Below, piece by piece: positions 46,990 to 58,001 of a DNA stretch of 64,000 bases. The stretch is taken from the NCBI GenBank assembly GCA_020152595.1, contig JAIGNY010003060.1, positions 135,001 through 199,000 on the forward strand, in the 5' to 3' direction. The position numbers were made by a program, and so were the translations under genes. The notes below the pieces were generated by a model, which ran no database searches, was not told where the DNA came from, and saw nothing but the letters and a program-made list of their open reading frames with translations. How positions within the stretch are numbered: position 1 is the first letter of the stretch; every line of letters starts with the position of its first letter. Source of the DNA: Chiridota heheva. Taxonomy: Eukaryota; Echinodermata; Holothuroidea; Apodida; Chiridotidae.

Positions 46990-47670
46990 ACAGCCACCTG
47001 GTGTCTGTATGTTCAATGCATATCAGGTCTTGTTTGGAGTCTGGCAAACAGGTAGCTTAATAGGTCAAAACTGATCTGTAAATTTGATATCTGAAGTAAA
47101 AAAGATAAAGCACAGTATTCATGACAACCCTTCAAGGATTTAGCGATTTTATTTTAAACATACTTTTACAGTGCAATTACTTAAAACTATACTTGACTTT
47201 AATGCTTTTATTTTACATTTATTCTTTGTTACAAAAAGAAAGCAGGCGGCGGCCTTGACATTTCTTACTCTAATGGATTAACACTATCTTAACTTATGAC
47301 ACAGCTCTTTGATCATGCATGTACTTCACAAAGAAAAAAAGCAAGCTACTTGCAGAAATCAAGAAGTAAGGACATCAGTCTCTCAGTATTACTTTCATGT
47401 TACTCTCTTTTAAGCACATAATCTCATTAGTACATGTACATTGCATGTCAGGGTTTTGTTGTTTGACCATGAAAAGAAGTGTATTTCTTTATAGGTCAAA
47501 ACTGATCTGTACATTTTATATTTGATGTAAAAAGATAAGGTGAAGGGTAGAAATGTTCTTGTTTTCATGGCAACCCACCTTAATGAATGCACACATAAAT
47601 AATGCACACATAAAAGTAAGTAAGTCTTAGGATTTGGCGAAGCCTATTTTATGTATGTTTACCATGCAAT
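46990..47670. repeat. diverged ~450-bp direct duplication
   Basis: ATAGGTCAAAACTGATCTGTA, then a ~25-bp spacer, AAAAAGATAA and ATGRCAACCC, then TTAGSRATTT / TATTTTA and TTTAC.RTGCAAT, occur at 47060-47180 and again at 47491-47670. Confidence 0.72.
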
Positions 47671-47796
47671 GTGAAATTTTTGAGTCGTATGAATTAAAGG
47701 CCATATTGCGTGTTAACATGGATAATGTGGAGATAACAAACGCAATACAATCCAACATTTCTCATTGGTTGATATGGTTACAAAATCACCTACAAG

Positions 47797-48309
47797 CCAA
47801 TCAATTACCGCCGCAGAAGAGACATGTTACTAGTTTGTATCGGACTACAGTACATGTAATTAGTAATGTGTAATGACTTGTAATGAGTCAAGCAAATTTA
47901 TACAATCAATTACCGCTGCAGAAGAGACATGTTACTAGTTTGTATCGGATTACTTGTAATTAGTAATGAGTAATGACTTGTAATGAGTCAAGCAAATTTA
48001 TACAATCAATTACCGCTGCAGAAGAGACATGTTACTAGTTTGTATCGGATTACTTGTAATTAGTAATGAGTAATGACTTGCAATGAGTCAAGCAAATTTA
48101 TACAATCAATTACCGCTGCAGAAGAGACATGTAACTAGTTTGTATCAGACTACTGTATATGTAATTAGTAATGAGTAATGACTTGTAATGAGTCAAGCAA
48201 ATTTATACAATTAATTACCGCCGCTGAAGAGACATGTTACTAGTTTGTATCAGACTACCGTATATGTAATTAGTAATGAGTAATGACTTGTAATGAGTCA
48301 AGCAAATTT
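47797..48309. repeat. 100-106-bp tandem repeat, five copies, each with TGAGTCA
   Basis: Unit: ATCAATTACCGCTGCAGAAG, AGACATGTTACTAGTTTGTA, TTACTTGTAATTAGTAATGA, GTAATGACTTGTAATGAGTC, AAGCAAATTTATACA. Copies are more than 90 percent alike. The AP-1-type word TGAGTCA occurs at 47884, 47984, 48084, 48188 and 48294. Confidence 0.95.
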
Positions 48310-48915
48310 ATTTCATTTTGACAGAAAAATGTGCACTTGATGAGTCCTAGCTGATGAAGTTCTAGTTTTAAAGATCTATAAACAGCAATGTAGCTAGTAG
48401 TAAAATTTATTAAAATCATGAATATTTCGAGAAAACAAACAAGGGCCCATTTTCCAATTTTCACTAGTTAATATGCAAATTATTCTGAAAATTTGTGTTG
48501 TATTAATAGGTAGACCTCGATTTTCTTATGTAAATCTTGTTTTTAATCCTTTACTGCAATAGTTTGTAGGAGCATTCATGGTTTTGAATATATAAACTAA
48601 ACTTGTTCAATTTTCTAACATAAAACAATCCTGCATTCCAGGCACCTGGGGACCGCGGTTGGGAAGTATCATATTTAGGCACCATTTTGCTGCCAGCAAT
48701 GTATGAAATACTAAAAGAGTATGTTCAAACATAAAAGAAGAACTGCACAAGTTATCTAAAATAAATGGTAAATATAATTTTTTGGATAATTGACAGTTAT
48801 CTTAACAAAATATCTTTTTTTACTGGTTTCTTTTCACAAAATTTGTATGAATCTGTATTAGATGATAGCAAAGAAAAGAAATGAAAAGCAACACGTCTGA
48901 GCTATGCAAGCATCT
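48310..48915. other. unassigned AT-rich DNA
   Basis: No gene or repeat was recognised. Confidence 0.4.
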
Positions 48916-48919
48916 TTAA

Positions 48920-49455
48920 AGGAGACGTAGGGTCTGACATAATCATTATTTCATATGATGGATTAAAAAAAAAACACATCTTCTGACCAAGTTGCATACC
49001 TCCCAAAGCAATCATTTTTTGTAATTATTGAAAACCTTAATGAACATGCAGAAAATGATTTCATCCGCCCAGCAAGATATTGGAATGCCTTGTATTGTAT
49101 AATTTATCTCAAGTTTTCAAGCTTATGAAAAATTGTTTTCTTTCTGTAAGAGTCAAGGATATATTTGTGACATGTTAAATTATCAAAACATGCTGTTAAA
49201 ACTTTGTATCGCATCAATTTGGAATAAAAACTAATAAAATTGATAAAGAAATATATTATAATCCTTATGTTGGGGAAATTGTGTCACCTGCACAATATTT
49301 CAGTAGAGAATTGAACAAAATGGCAGCCTCCATGCGTCGACGTCAAACATGGATAACTTGAGATAGGAATAAGAGACTTGCTCTTGGTGGTAGTTGGTGT
49401 AGATTTTAATCCTCTATCATATGAAATAAGGATTTTGTCAGACTTTATGTCTCCT
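48920..49455. mobile_element. TTAA-type MITE, copy 2 with both ends intact
   Basis: TTAA at 48916-48919 and 49456-49459. The left terminus (AGGAGACGTAGGGTCTGACA, TAATCATTATTTCATATGAT) and right terminus (ATCATATGAAATAAGGATTT, TGTCAGACTTTATGTCTCCT) are ~40-bp inverted repeats. Homologous to 41484-42085. Non-coding. Confidence 0.9.
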
Positions 49456-49459
49456 TTAA

Positions 49460-51027
49460 TTAGCAACCTACATGATACTTGTACTGGCGGTACACTGAAG
49501 TCTTCCTATCAGAAATGTAACCTCTTCTGTGTGTTGGACTACCAGCCAATGTTGACAGACCACTTCAAAGGAGCCAGATGGGAATCTTGTCTTAGAAATA
49601 AATTTTGATCCCTTGTGTCACCCTGGTATTGTGCACATATTTTCATTCAGTGTATTGTTGATTTTAAAACTAGACAAAAACATAAGGGCCCAATGTGTGT
49701 ATTGTTGATTTTAATGGGGCACTAGACAAAAACGTTAGAACCCAATTTTCTAGAGACTCAACAATATTCAGCAAAGCTTTTTGAACCACATTGAGAGTTC
49801 AAAGCTTCTCTAACAGTGACACTAATGTTAAAAAACAATAACGTTTTCTTACTTTCACCTTGCACCTTTCTTGGAGGAAAAACAGGTCAATAAATATTTG
49901 AAAAAATCAGCAAAAAGATGCCCTCGCTAATGGGTCTTGAATCTCACAGTAATGATCTAGAAAACTACCCAATTAAGAAAATACTCATTTTTAATTAAGG
50001 CTGTGCATTAAGCAGCTTAGCATGAAAACATATGTGTGATAATGGTTTTTGTGTACAGTATCCCTTTAAACCTAAAATAGTATAATTTGTATAACAGTAC
50101 ATTAGGTGGCCAAACATACATGGCAAAATGTGAAGATAACATAATGTTGCAGTCTATTTGTGTATTGGATATTGTTTTCTTCCTACCAAAAATCAGACTC
50201 CATTGAAAGAAAATACTCACTTTGAATTAGGGCTGTGCATTAAGCCACTATAAATCATGAAAACATTCTTAGTAAGATGATTGTTCTTGTTCACATATCA
50301 CATTAAATCTTGAGTAGAATGTTTCTTATTACATTACATCCAGACATAATGGCAAGAAGAGAAGATAACATCACGTTACAATCTGATGGATAATGTTTTC
50401 TTCCTGTCACAAATCAGACATCTGGAAGCTGTAGTTTAATAAGTCTTGACTGGATTAGGGACTTGGAAATCATTTGACGTTTATTATGTTATATCACCAA
50501 GGGTATTGTTCATATGTCAAACCCTGTTGTTAAGATAGTTTGGAATAAGGAAGTGGATATTTTCTGAATCAGACTATTTAAATGTGAGTAAAAGAATGAA
50601 ATGTTAATCCTTCTTGTGGTGCCGTAAAGCCAGGAACAGAAGTGTGCAGGTTACTGTATAGACCTTTTGAAAAGCGCATCAAATTTTTAGTAAAAGTTTT
50701 CAAACTTTGTATGTATGTTATTTTTAAGGTAATTGATTCAGTGCCAAAGTTTGCAACAATTCTTTTGTGGATAAACGTGTGTAGTTCACATGAGTACAAA
50801 ATGAATCTTCCCAATACTGTACAACTATTGGGACAGAAACCATGCGCAGTAAAGTTGAATGAAAATTGCTGAAATTGTCAAAGTAATTTTTCTATTATTT
50901 AAACTTTTCATCTAGTGTTAAGAGTGATTTATGTGTTTTGAAGTAACTACAAGAAATCTCCTTAAAGCCCTTTGTTCTTCTTTGATGATAGATTTAATTA
51001 AATTCTTATTTTCTGCTCTTTCCACAG
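49460..51027. other. intergenic or intronic DNA with two local duplications, ending in a splice acceptor
   Basis: GTATTGTTGATTTTAA and AACTAGACAAAAAC recur at about 49651-49680 and 49699-49730. A ~225-bp diverged duplication spans 49995-50420 (GGCTGTGCATTAAGC, GAAGATAACAT, TGTTTTCTTCCT, AAATCAGAC). The final bases before 51028 are a pyrimidine tract (TTATTTTCTGCTCTTTCCACAG) judged to be an intron 3' end. No upstream exon was identified. Confidence 0.6.
51006..51027 (+). promoter_or_regulatory. splice acceptor (3' end of an intron)
   Basis: A run of pyrimidines (TTTTCTGCTCTTTCCACAG) ends in AG at 51026-51027. The main reading frame has a TGA at 51038, so the exon starts with 22 bases of 5' UTR before the ATG at 51050. 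This suggests at least one upstream non-coding exon. Confidence 0.72.
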
Positions 51028-51049
51028 ATGATATTCATGAGGGACAGTT

Positions 51050-54000
51050 ATGGCAGAATCAGGGACAAAATTCACACCAAAGAAAAGACAAACATCATGC
51101 ATGCAAAGTTCAGATGACGGAGGGGACACGGCATTGGACGACCTCTGCCGCAAAAAATTCAAACCAATCGCTCCAAAACCATATCTAAAGAAAGATGGTC
51201 ATCAGTCGATGCTTACAACAGTTTTGCCTGTTAAGACATCTTCGAGTTCAGATCGGAAAGATATTAAACCCGGCACTGACAAGAGGAATGAGAACCCCAA
51301 CTATGGTGATGTGTCTTCAATGCCAGTCATGTATGGTGGACCTGTGTTTATACCAGTCAGGTTCCCATTTCCTGTCTTGGTACCCGCAATGTTTAACGTA
51401 AATGCAAACCAGCAGCAGTCATGCACATGTGGTTCAGAAAACTTTGATAAGGATGGTGACTCCGATAAATCATTTTCCGTGCCCGTTCAATCAAGCCATA
51501 CCAAAGATAAGTCATCATGTCCACCATGCCCAGTACACTACAGCTACAATCCAAATCAACCAACATACATTAATTCCCCAGTACCCAATTTACAGTCATC
51601 ATTCCTGCCAGTTTATCCCCCTTCTAGTACTAGCGCGTCATCTAAACCATCTACAGATTGGCCTGGTAAGCCTAAGTACAGTCGTTACAAATATAGTATG
51701 CTAAAAAATGGTGATATTTACAAAGGACGTGCCAGCAATATTCAGAACTATCAAGGTGGGAGCCCATTTGTAGGACCCTATCAAGTGCCTTCCCCATGTG
51801 TCAGTCAGTTTAATCAGTACTCATCACAGATTTCTAGATGTACTGATGGGAGCACACAGTGCTTAGATCACAGTTGTTCAGATAATGGGAACTGTTGTTC
51901 TGCATCTTGCACTTTTTGCCCACCATCATGTGGCAGCATGTGTCAAACATCAGCAGGAACAAAATCAAAAGCTGATGCAGAGACCCAGAAGGAAGGGTTT
52001 GAAATGTCGGTGCCATCCAGTACTGCTAGTAAATTGGTTCAGGTGGATGCAGCTGTACAGACCGACACACAACCAGACATAGAAACAAACCAAAGATTTG
52101 ATAACCATGGTATTTCAAACAACAATGGTAGTAGTAAGTTGAAACATTCAAGCGGAGTACAGTGTGCCTTGGAGTCACCTGTATCTTCACAGTCTCTCAT
52201 GTTTAGTCCATTTTCACCAAGTGGTACTCAAACTAGTCAGTCCTCACTGGCACCAGTTGAACACTCAGAGAATGCACCTCCAATGAGACAATTGCACGTG
52301 GACACAAGGCCTCTTTCACTTCAAGGAGCATCAACAATACCTCATGGATCTGCAAGTAATTCAGTAGCTGTACCTGGTTCAAATGCTCCACAGGGCACCA
52401 TGCACCAACACTCCTCTTTATCTGCTGGTCAGGGAGAAAAAAATGACACAGTTCGCAATTACTCCCATCCTGCCTCAAAATATGTGAGCACCGCTGTATC
52501 CACACCGCATTCAACATCAGGTGCTTTTTCTTCACATAATAGGAACTTAGGATCATCAGCTGTCACAGAAAGTGAATCGTCGTACAGAAACACTATAACA
52601 AATAAAAGTGCCCTACAAGAGACGCCTCCATCAAATTCACAAAGATCAATATTTTCAACCCATTCAGAGTCAACATCTGAGGCTCTTCAGCAGAGGCACT
52701 ATGAAACGGACGTGATAGTACCTCTCAGAGCAGCTCCAAGTCCGTCAGACTCACACAATGTTGAGGATATGGACAGGTTTGTTTTGTCCCCGGTTGTATC
52801 AGAAAGTGATGCAGAGGATATTTATACAAGAGAGAATCCCTCCTCCCTCCATGGGTCTGGGAAGGAAACGGGTGTTAGCCAACAGGGTAACCAGTTTGGA
52901 AACAGACCACCAGAGCCAGTGCATTCTGCATTTGAACCAACAAGGTTTGATCACCAACACCCAGGATTCTTCTTCCCTCCTCATCCAGGGTTGCAACCAT
53001 ACCAACCATCACCGGTCATCCCAAATTTTCACATCAACTCAAACGATCCACATTCTCAAAGTCGGTATCAACCATCATTGTTTCTTAACACCCCATCAGG
53101 TCCACATTCAGTCAATGGTACAGCCTTCAGAACTCCAGATAGAGAATCACTTGGTTCTGCATCCATGCAAGACATTCATGGCTTGGCTAGAGCTGATTCC
53201 CATCTTTCGTCAAGACCTTTTTCTACTGAACCCATACACAGAAACAGTCGACATGAAGGATTACTGAACACTCCATTTCCTTCTTCACCAGCAACCCCTA
53301 GTGATGGAGCGACCAGAAGGACATTGCCATATGCATCTCCTGCACCATCCAGTGGATCTCAACCTCAGAGACCATTTTTGAATGAGAGAGATACTGGAAG
53401 ACTGGTGAGCACCACATCATCTGTTCAAGAAACAACAACCTCGACGTCTTCAAGAATTTCTCAAAATGCAGCTGCAAGCTCTAATTCTGGACATTCTGAA
53501 CACACTGCTACACAGGGGCTTACTAGACCATCATCATTTATTGATACCACTACAACATTTGGGTCACCACTTAGACAACGTGAGTCATCCTTATCATTTG
53601 ATGAGAGAGCACCTCCAAATGTGAGAGGACCAGATGCAAGAGGCCCTTCAGACACCACAGGACCTACTGATGCAAGATCTATTCAGTCTGTCCCTCTTCA
53701 CAGCAATGTCAATCTCAGCAAAAGGGGGAATGGGAATGAAGATTCTCATGGAAGAGGCAAACCGACATCTCAGGTAGCAGCAGATCGCTTGTCAACCAGG
53801 AGAACTTTTGCTGAACCAACTCATGAATCGGTAATGGAAAGTCCAAGTCTTAGTGGACGAGGGAGCACAAATCAAAGATCTGTAGAACATACCGCATTAG
53901 GAGGTTTAAGACGGACGGAGCTACCATACGGATTTCAAGGAAGTTCATTAGTACAGCCTTTAGATACCACCATCGGGTACCCTCCTAACAGAAATGTTTC

Positions 54001-55549
54001 ATCATCTGCTGCAGGATACCCAATGCCATATGGACCACCCCTCATGTGTAGAAGTACTGTACCACCATTGCCTCTTCATGATTCTTCAGCTCATCATCTG
54101 CATGGTCTTCAGTCTCGTCCTCTCTCAGGCTCTAGTCTTGGGTTGCATGGCAGTGTCCAACCTCATCCTACGCACAACCCTCATGCCTTATCCCATAATC
54201 AACACAGCCATTTATTTTATCCTCCTCACTATGGAAGTATACATCAACCTCTTAATGTGCCTTCAAGCCCTGGGCCGTCTCATCCTGACTTATCCTTGTT
54301 GTCTCCGAGATCATGTGCTCACCTTCATTTTCACAATAACATGTTACATAGCCCTCAGCTTTCATCACCAGTCCATGGTTTTCAGAGAACCTCAGGTTTT
54401 GCTGGTGGTATTCACGGATCCTATCCCTACCCTTACATGGAGGAGAGGTTGGAAACGTGCTGTCCTGGTAGATGTATTCATTCACCACAGAAAGAAGACA
54501 GGAGTTTACCGACCCTTTTTTCAAATATTCTTCATCGGCGTCCTGGAGCCTTCTCTCATTTCCAGCAGAAGGTAGCAGAGGAAGCGAGACTCCGTCAAGC
54601 AAGCCAAAATCAGTACCTCTTGAGTACAGCAAATACAAGACTTCCATCTAGTACACGTTCATCTACCACTTCTCAAAGACCATCTGATAGGGCATCTGCA
54701 TCATCCTCTCGAAGCACAAGCCAGGTGAGAAATACACCAATTTTGCCAAAACCTGCAGCGACATCTGCAACACTTGTATCTGCTTCAAATTCAGTGATTG
54801 GGAAAGTTGCTTCTCAGTCTTTGCCAAAATCACAAGTACCAGCAGGGTCTACATCTACAGTGTCCCCTCGTTCATCTCAACTCTCTCAGCAAGTCCCAGT
54901 TCAACCTCATCCAGCTTCTCAAAAGTCACCATCACAACCTCCACTACCCCAATCTGTGGTTCAAACCTTGTCTGCATCCCAAGCCCCACCCTCAGGAGGG
55001 CAAGGGCATAAAGGACCACCCACCCCAAATCAATCACAAGTGGTTGCCCAAACAACTGCTGTCACAACTGAGAGTACAACTGTAACTTCCCAACCTGCAA
55101 CACCAAACATACAACCATCAACACCAAGCTCTGAACCTCCATTATCTCTGCCCCTGACACCAGGCACTAGAATTGTGAGTGGCAACACCAGTGATAAATA
55201 CCTACCTGTGGAGCTGGTACCCCCATCTCCTGCCATGAGCACCATCTCAACAGTGTCCATACCAGAACAGAATAATCATAAGTCAGATCAAGTGGTAAAG
55301 TACGGGGACACTGTTTTGAAATGCAGCCGGCAGATTTTGAGGGAGTCTGGTAGGACGGTGCTGTGCTGCTGGAATTGTGATTACCACACAGCTGAACCAA
55401 GAAAGATGCATCGTCACCAGAAGAAGGAGAACCAGCCACAGAAATGTCAGCTGTGTGACTTCAAGGACAATACCCGCTGCAAAGTGAGCCAGCATTACAA
55501 AGAGGTCCACATGAACAAGGATGATCCGTTCAGATCTGTAGCTGTCTGA
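51050..55549 (+). CDS. large Ser/Pro/Gln-rich protein with C-terminal C2H2 zinc fingers
   Basis: One uninterrupted exon encodes 1499 residues; I do not recognise a named family. The start ATG has a good context (GTT ATG GCA; G at -3 and +4) and follows an in-frame TGA in the same exon. Parts seen: a basic KKFKPIAPKPYLKK near residues 34-48 (possible nuclear signal); a hydrophobic Pro/Phe/Val stretch about 92-115; a Cys-rich cluster at about 263-298 with nine Cys; QTD/TQT-like motifs near 335-395; long low-complexity Ser/Pro/Thr/Gln regions; a His-rich region at about 1008-1105. At the C-terminus are two finger-like units: C1440-x2-C1443-x10-H1454-x-H1456 (irregular) and C1466-x2-C1469-x12-H1482-x4-H1487 (canonical). 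I infer a nuclear DNA- or RNA-binding regulator with long disordered activation or scaffold regions. The stop is TGA at 55547-55549. Confidence 0.85.
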   Translation: MAESGTKFTPKKRQTSCMQSSDDGGDTALDDLCRKKFKPIAPKPYLKKDGHQSMLTTVLPVKTSSSSDRKDIKPGTDKRNENPNYGDVSSMPVMYGGPVFIPVRFPFPVLVPAMFNVNANQQQSCTCGSENFDKDGDSDKSFSVPVQSSHTKDKSSCPPCPVHYSYNPNQPTYINSPVPNLQSSFLPVYPPSSTSASSKPSTDWPGKPKYSRYKYSMLKNGDIYKGRASNIQNYQGGSPFVGPYQVPSPCVSQFNQYSSQISRCTDGSTQCLDHSCSDNGNCCSASCTFCPPSCGSMCQTSAGTKSKADAETQKEGFEMSVPSSTASKLVQVDAAVQTDTQPDIETNQRFDNHGISNNNGSSKLKHSSGVQCALESPVSSQSLMFSPFSPSGTQTSQSSLAPVEHSENAPPMRQLHVDTRPLSLQGASTIPHGSASNSVAVPGSNAPQGTMHQHSSLSAGQGEKNDTVRNYSHPASKYVSTAVSTPHSTSGAFSSHNRNLGSSAVTESESSYRNTITNKSALQETPPSNSQRSIFSTHSESTSEALQQRHYETDVIVPLRAAPSPSDSHNVEDMDRFVLSPVVSESDAEDIYTRENPSSLHGSGKETGVSQQGNQFGNRPPEPVHSAFEPTRFDHQHPGFFFPPHPGLQPYQPSPVIPNFHINSNDPHSQSRYQPSLFLNTPSGPHSVNGTAFRTPDRESLGSASMQDIHGLARADSHLSSRPFSTEPIHRNSRHEGLLNTPFPSSPATPSDGATRRTLPYASPAPSSGSQPQRPFLNERDTGRLVSTTSSVQETTTSTSSRISQNAAASSNSGHSEHTATQGLTRPSSFIDTTTTFGSPLRQRESSLSFDERAPPNVRGPDARGPSDTTGPTDARSIQSVPLHSNVNLSKRGNGNEDSHGRGKPTSQVAADRLSTRRTFAEPTHESVMESPSLSGRGSTNQRSVEHTALGGLRRTELPYGFQGSSLVQPLDTTIGYPPNRNVSSSAAGYPMPYGPPLMCRSTVPPLPLHDSSAHHLHGLQSRPLSGSSLGLHGSVQPHPTHNPHALSHNQHSHLFYPPHYGSIHQPLNVPSSPGPSHPDLSLLSPRSCAHLHFHNNMLHSPQLSSPVHGFQRTSGFAGGIHGSYPYPYMEERLETCCPGRCIHSPQKEDRSLPTLFSNILHRRPGAFSHFQQKVAEEARLRQASQNQYLLSTANTRLPSSTRSSTTSQRPSDRASASSSRSTSQVRNTPILPKPAATSATLVSASNSVIGKVASQSLPKSQVPAGSTSTVSPRSSQLSQQVPVQPHPASQKSPSQPPLPQSVVQTLSASQAPPSGGQGHKGPPTPNQSQVVAQTTAVTTESTTVTSQPATPNIQPSTPSSEPPLSLPLTPGTRIVSGNTSDKYLPVELVPPSPAMSTISTVSIPEQNNHKSDQVVKYGDTVLKCSRQILRESGRTVLCCWNCDYHTAEPRKMHRHQKKENQPQKCQLCDFKDNTRCKVSQHYKEVHMNKDDPFRSVAV

Positions 55550-56482
55550 CCCAGGTGGTATCTTGTAATTTAGGGGATTATTTAGGATTATCTATGTTAG
55601 ATTTATCATTGTGTGAAGTGATACAGATTATTGGAGCACTCGGCCAAAAATTGCGGGTGCTATTTGCAAAGTTGTTTGAATGTTTCTGACAGGCTATCAC
55701 ATTTACTCTTGATCGCTGTTAGTATCATAGAGCAGCAGAGTACATTCAAATGTTCGTGTTTATTATGAACTCAGAGCAAATTCAACAGAGTGAAAAGCAT
55801 TGTATTTTTAAGATCAAAGTTTATGATCAATATTCATGACAAAGAGACTACAATATCACGGGATGAAAGAGAAGTGTTTGATTCCAACATAGTACAACTT
55901 CACATTTTTGGCTTGGTGCTCTATTAACAAATATGACCCATTTGTGTGGTTCCGAAGTCTGTATTTATGGAGAAAGCATAATATTCAACTTTGTTATTGG
56001 GTATATTAGACGGTTTGAGAGAAAGGATGCCAATATCATATATTGATAGGTTCCAAATAGATTTAGTAGTATCAATGTTTGTATAACGATTACATTTGTT
56101 TTTGTTATTAGTAGTGACTCAGGAGTGAGTAGGGTAATTTTTTTAAAAGCTTTACAAATAAGCAATGGAAAGATTCATTTTTGTCAACATTAAAGACTCA
56201 AAAGAGATTTGCAGTAATCCCGTACTTATCTGAGCGAAGTCAGAACTGGAAAACTTTTGGACATGCAAGAAGTTTGGATAAGCGAGGTTCACGGAAATTT
56301 TAGGTCCGCCACCATAAAATAAATGGAAATGAGCAATGCAGTAATTTACAAAGTAATTGTAATGTATGTATTCACATTGTACAAACAACAAATTATTTTG
56401 AAAGTCTCATTTAGGCCTGAATCAGTATTTCAGCCTGTGGTTTGGATATCTGAGGTGTTCAGATGAGCGAGGTTCGAATAAA
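55550..56482 (+). other. probable 3' UTR, candidate poly(A) signals
   Basis: AT-rich non-coding sequence after the stop. AATAAA occurs at 56318-56323 and 56477-56482; either could end the transcript. A local duplication (TAAGCGAGGTTC at 56279 and TGAGCGAGGTTCG at 56464) lies before the second. Confidence 0.5.
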
Positions 56483-56859
56483 TGACAGTTGGATATAGTA
56501 AGGTATTAGTGTGCTAGCTATTCAGATAAGCTATGCATTAAATCACCTTGTGATGTATTTATTATTCAGAAGTTGACTTTTTTTTCAAAATTTTATGTAA
56601 AAAGGATTGTGCTGATCTACAGTAGATTCTAGTTGTTAATAACAGCAGATGTTTTCTATTAAATTGGAACTATTTTTCTGCTTTAGTGTAGAGTAACTTC
56701 TCAGTTTATACAAGCTGAGCACCAAAAATTGTGAAATGAAAATTAATTTTTGGTTCCGATGCGATAGCATCAGGAATTTATGTGGTCATAATGGCATGTG
56801 TGTGTGTGTGGGTAGCTGTGTGTGTGTGTTTGTGATGGTCAGCTCGTAAGCACGATATC

Positions 56860-57995
56860 TTAAGAATGATACACTTAAGTCATGTCTTATCCCATGGTCT
56901 GTAGATGTGCCCTATTGTTTTTGACGGTGAAGTCATGCATATTAATTAGTATGCGTGGCTTAATGTAAAAATCTTGAAATATTCATATTTTAGCAGCCAC
57001 ATGTCTGTTTTTTTCAAATTTGGTTTGATTATGATATTACCTGGTATGTACATGTACATGATTAAAAAATGTTGAATTTCATTAATATGCTTAGTGGGCG
57101 GGACTTAATATGATTTTGTTGACAAGAGCTTATAAACACGGTATTTCAAGAACAGTTAACTGGATTAATGTATTATGTGGTACACAGATAGCCCATGGTT
57201 TGCAGATGTGCCCTATTGTTTTTGGTGGTGATATCCTGCATATTAACGAGTAGGCGGGGCTTATTGTATCAAACTTGAAATGCTCTTATTTTGACAATCA
57301 CATGTCTGTTTTGTTTATTATTTGTTATAATAATGATGTTAGCTAGTGTGTATGTTTTCATGGTATAAAAATGTTGATTTTCATTAATATGTATAGTGGG
57401 CTTGGCTTAATATGATTTTGTGAACAAAAAGCACAATTTAACTTTATCTCAAAAACTATGAACTGGATTCACATCATCTGTGGTACACATATAGCTCATG
57501 GTCTGCAGATGTGACCTAATGTTTGTGGTGGTGATTCATACATATTAATAAGTGGGCGGGGCTTAAAGTAAAATTTTTGAAAAAGTGATAAATGAGCAAC
57601 TGACAGTTTTGCATCATATTGGGCATGATCATTTTGTTGGTTATTGTGTACAGTACTTGCTTATGTTATCAATAGGTGTCATTAATATACATGGTAGCCA
57701 TGGCTTAATGTGAAAGTGCTAAATGATGTAAACACCATAAACGGTATATCAGATTTATGCAATATGTGATACACAGATAGGTCATGGTCTGTACGTATGT
57801 TTTAATGTTGTGGTAGTGATGTCATAAATGCTAATGAATAGGCGGGGCTTACTGACAAATTCTTAAAATAGGATAAATGAGCAATCATTTTTGCATCATA
57901 CTTGCTTTAATGATGTTGTTAATTATTGTTCAACTGCTAATTTTGTCAACATTTTTATTGATCTGCATGGTGGGTGTAGCTTATGAATAAATATC
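56860..57995 (+). repeat. ~300-bp tandem repeat, ~4 units
   Basis: Units begin near 56850, 57130, 57430 and 57730. Each has ACACAGATAG or similar, (T/C)ATGGTCTGCAGATGTG, GTGGTGAT and a GC-box-like word (GGGCGGGGC or variants) before CTTA. Same family as 42601-44260. Confidence 0.9.
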
Positions 57996-58001
57996 ATAGA
58001 A

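Noticed and set aside
52758-53267. Alternative-frame readings inside 51050-55549 (also 51402-51704, 53994-54575, 54252-54647)
   Set aside because: Shadows of the long zinc-finger exon, without motifs of their own.
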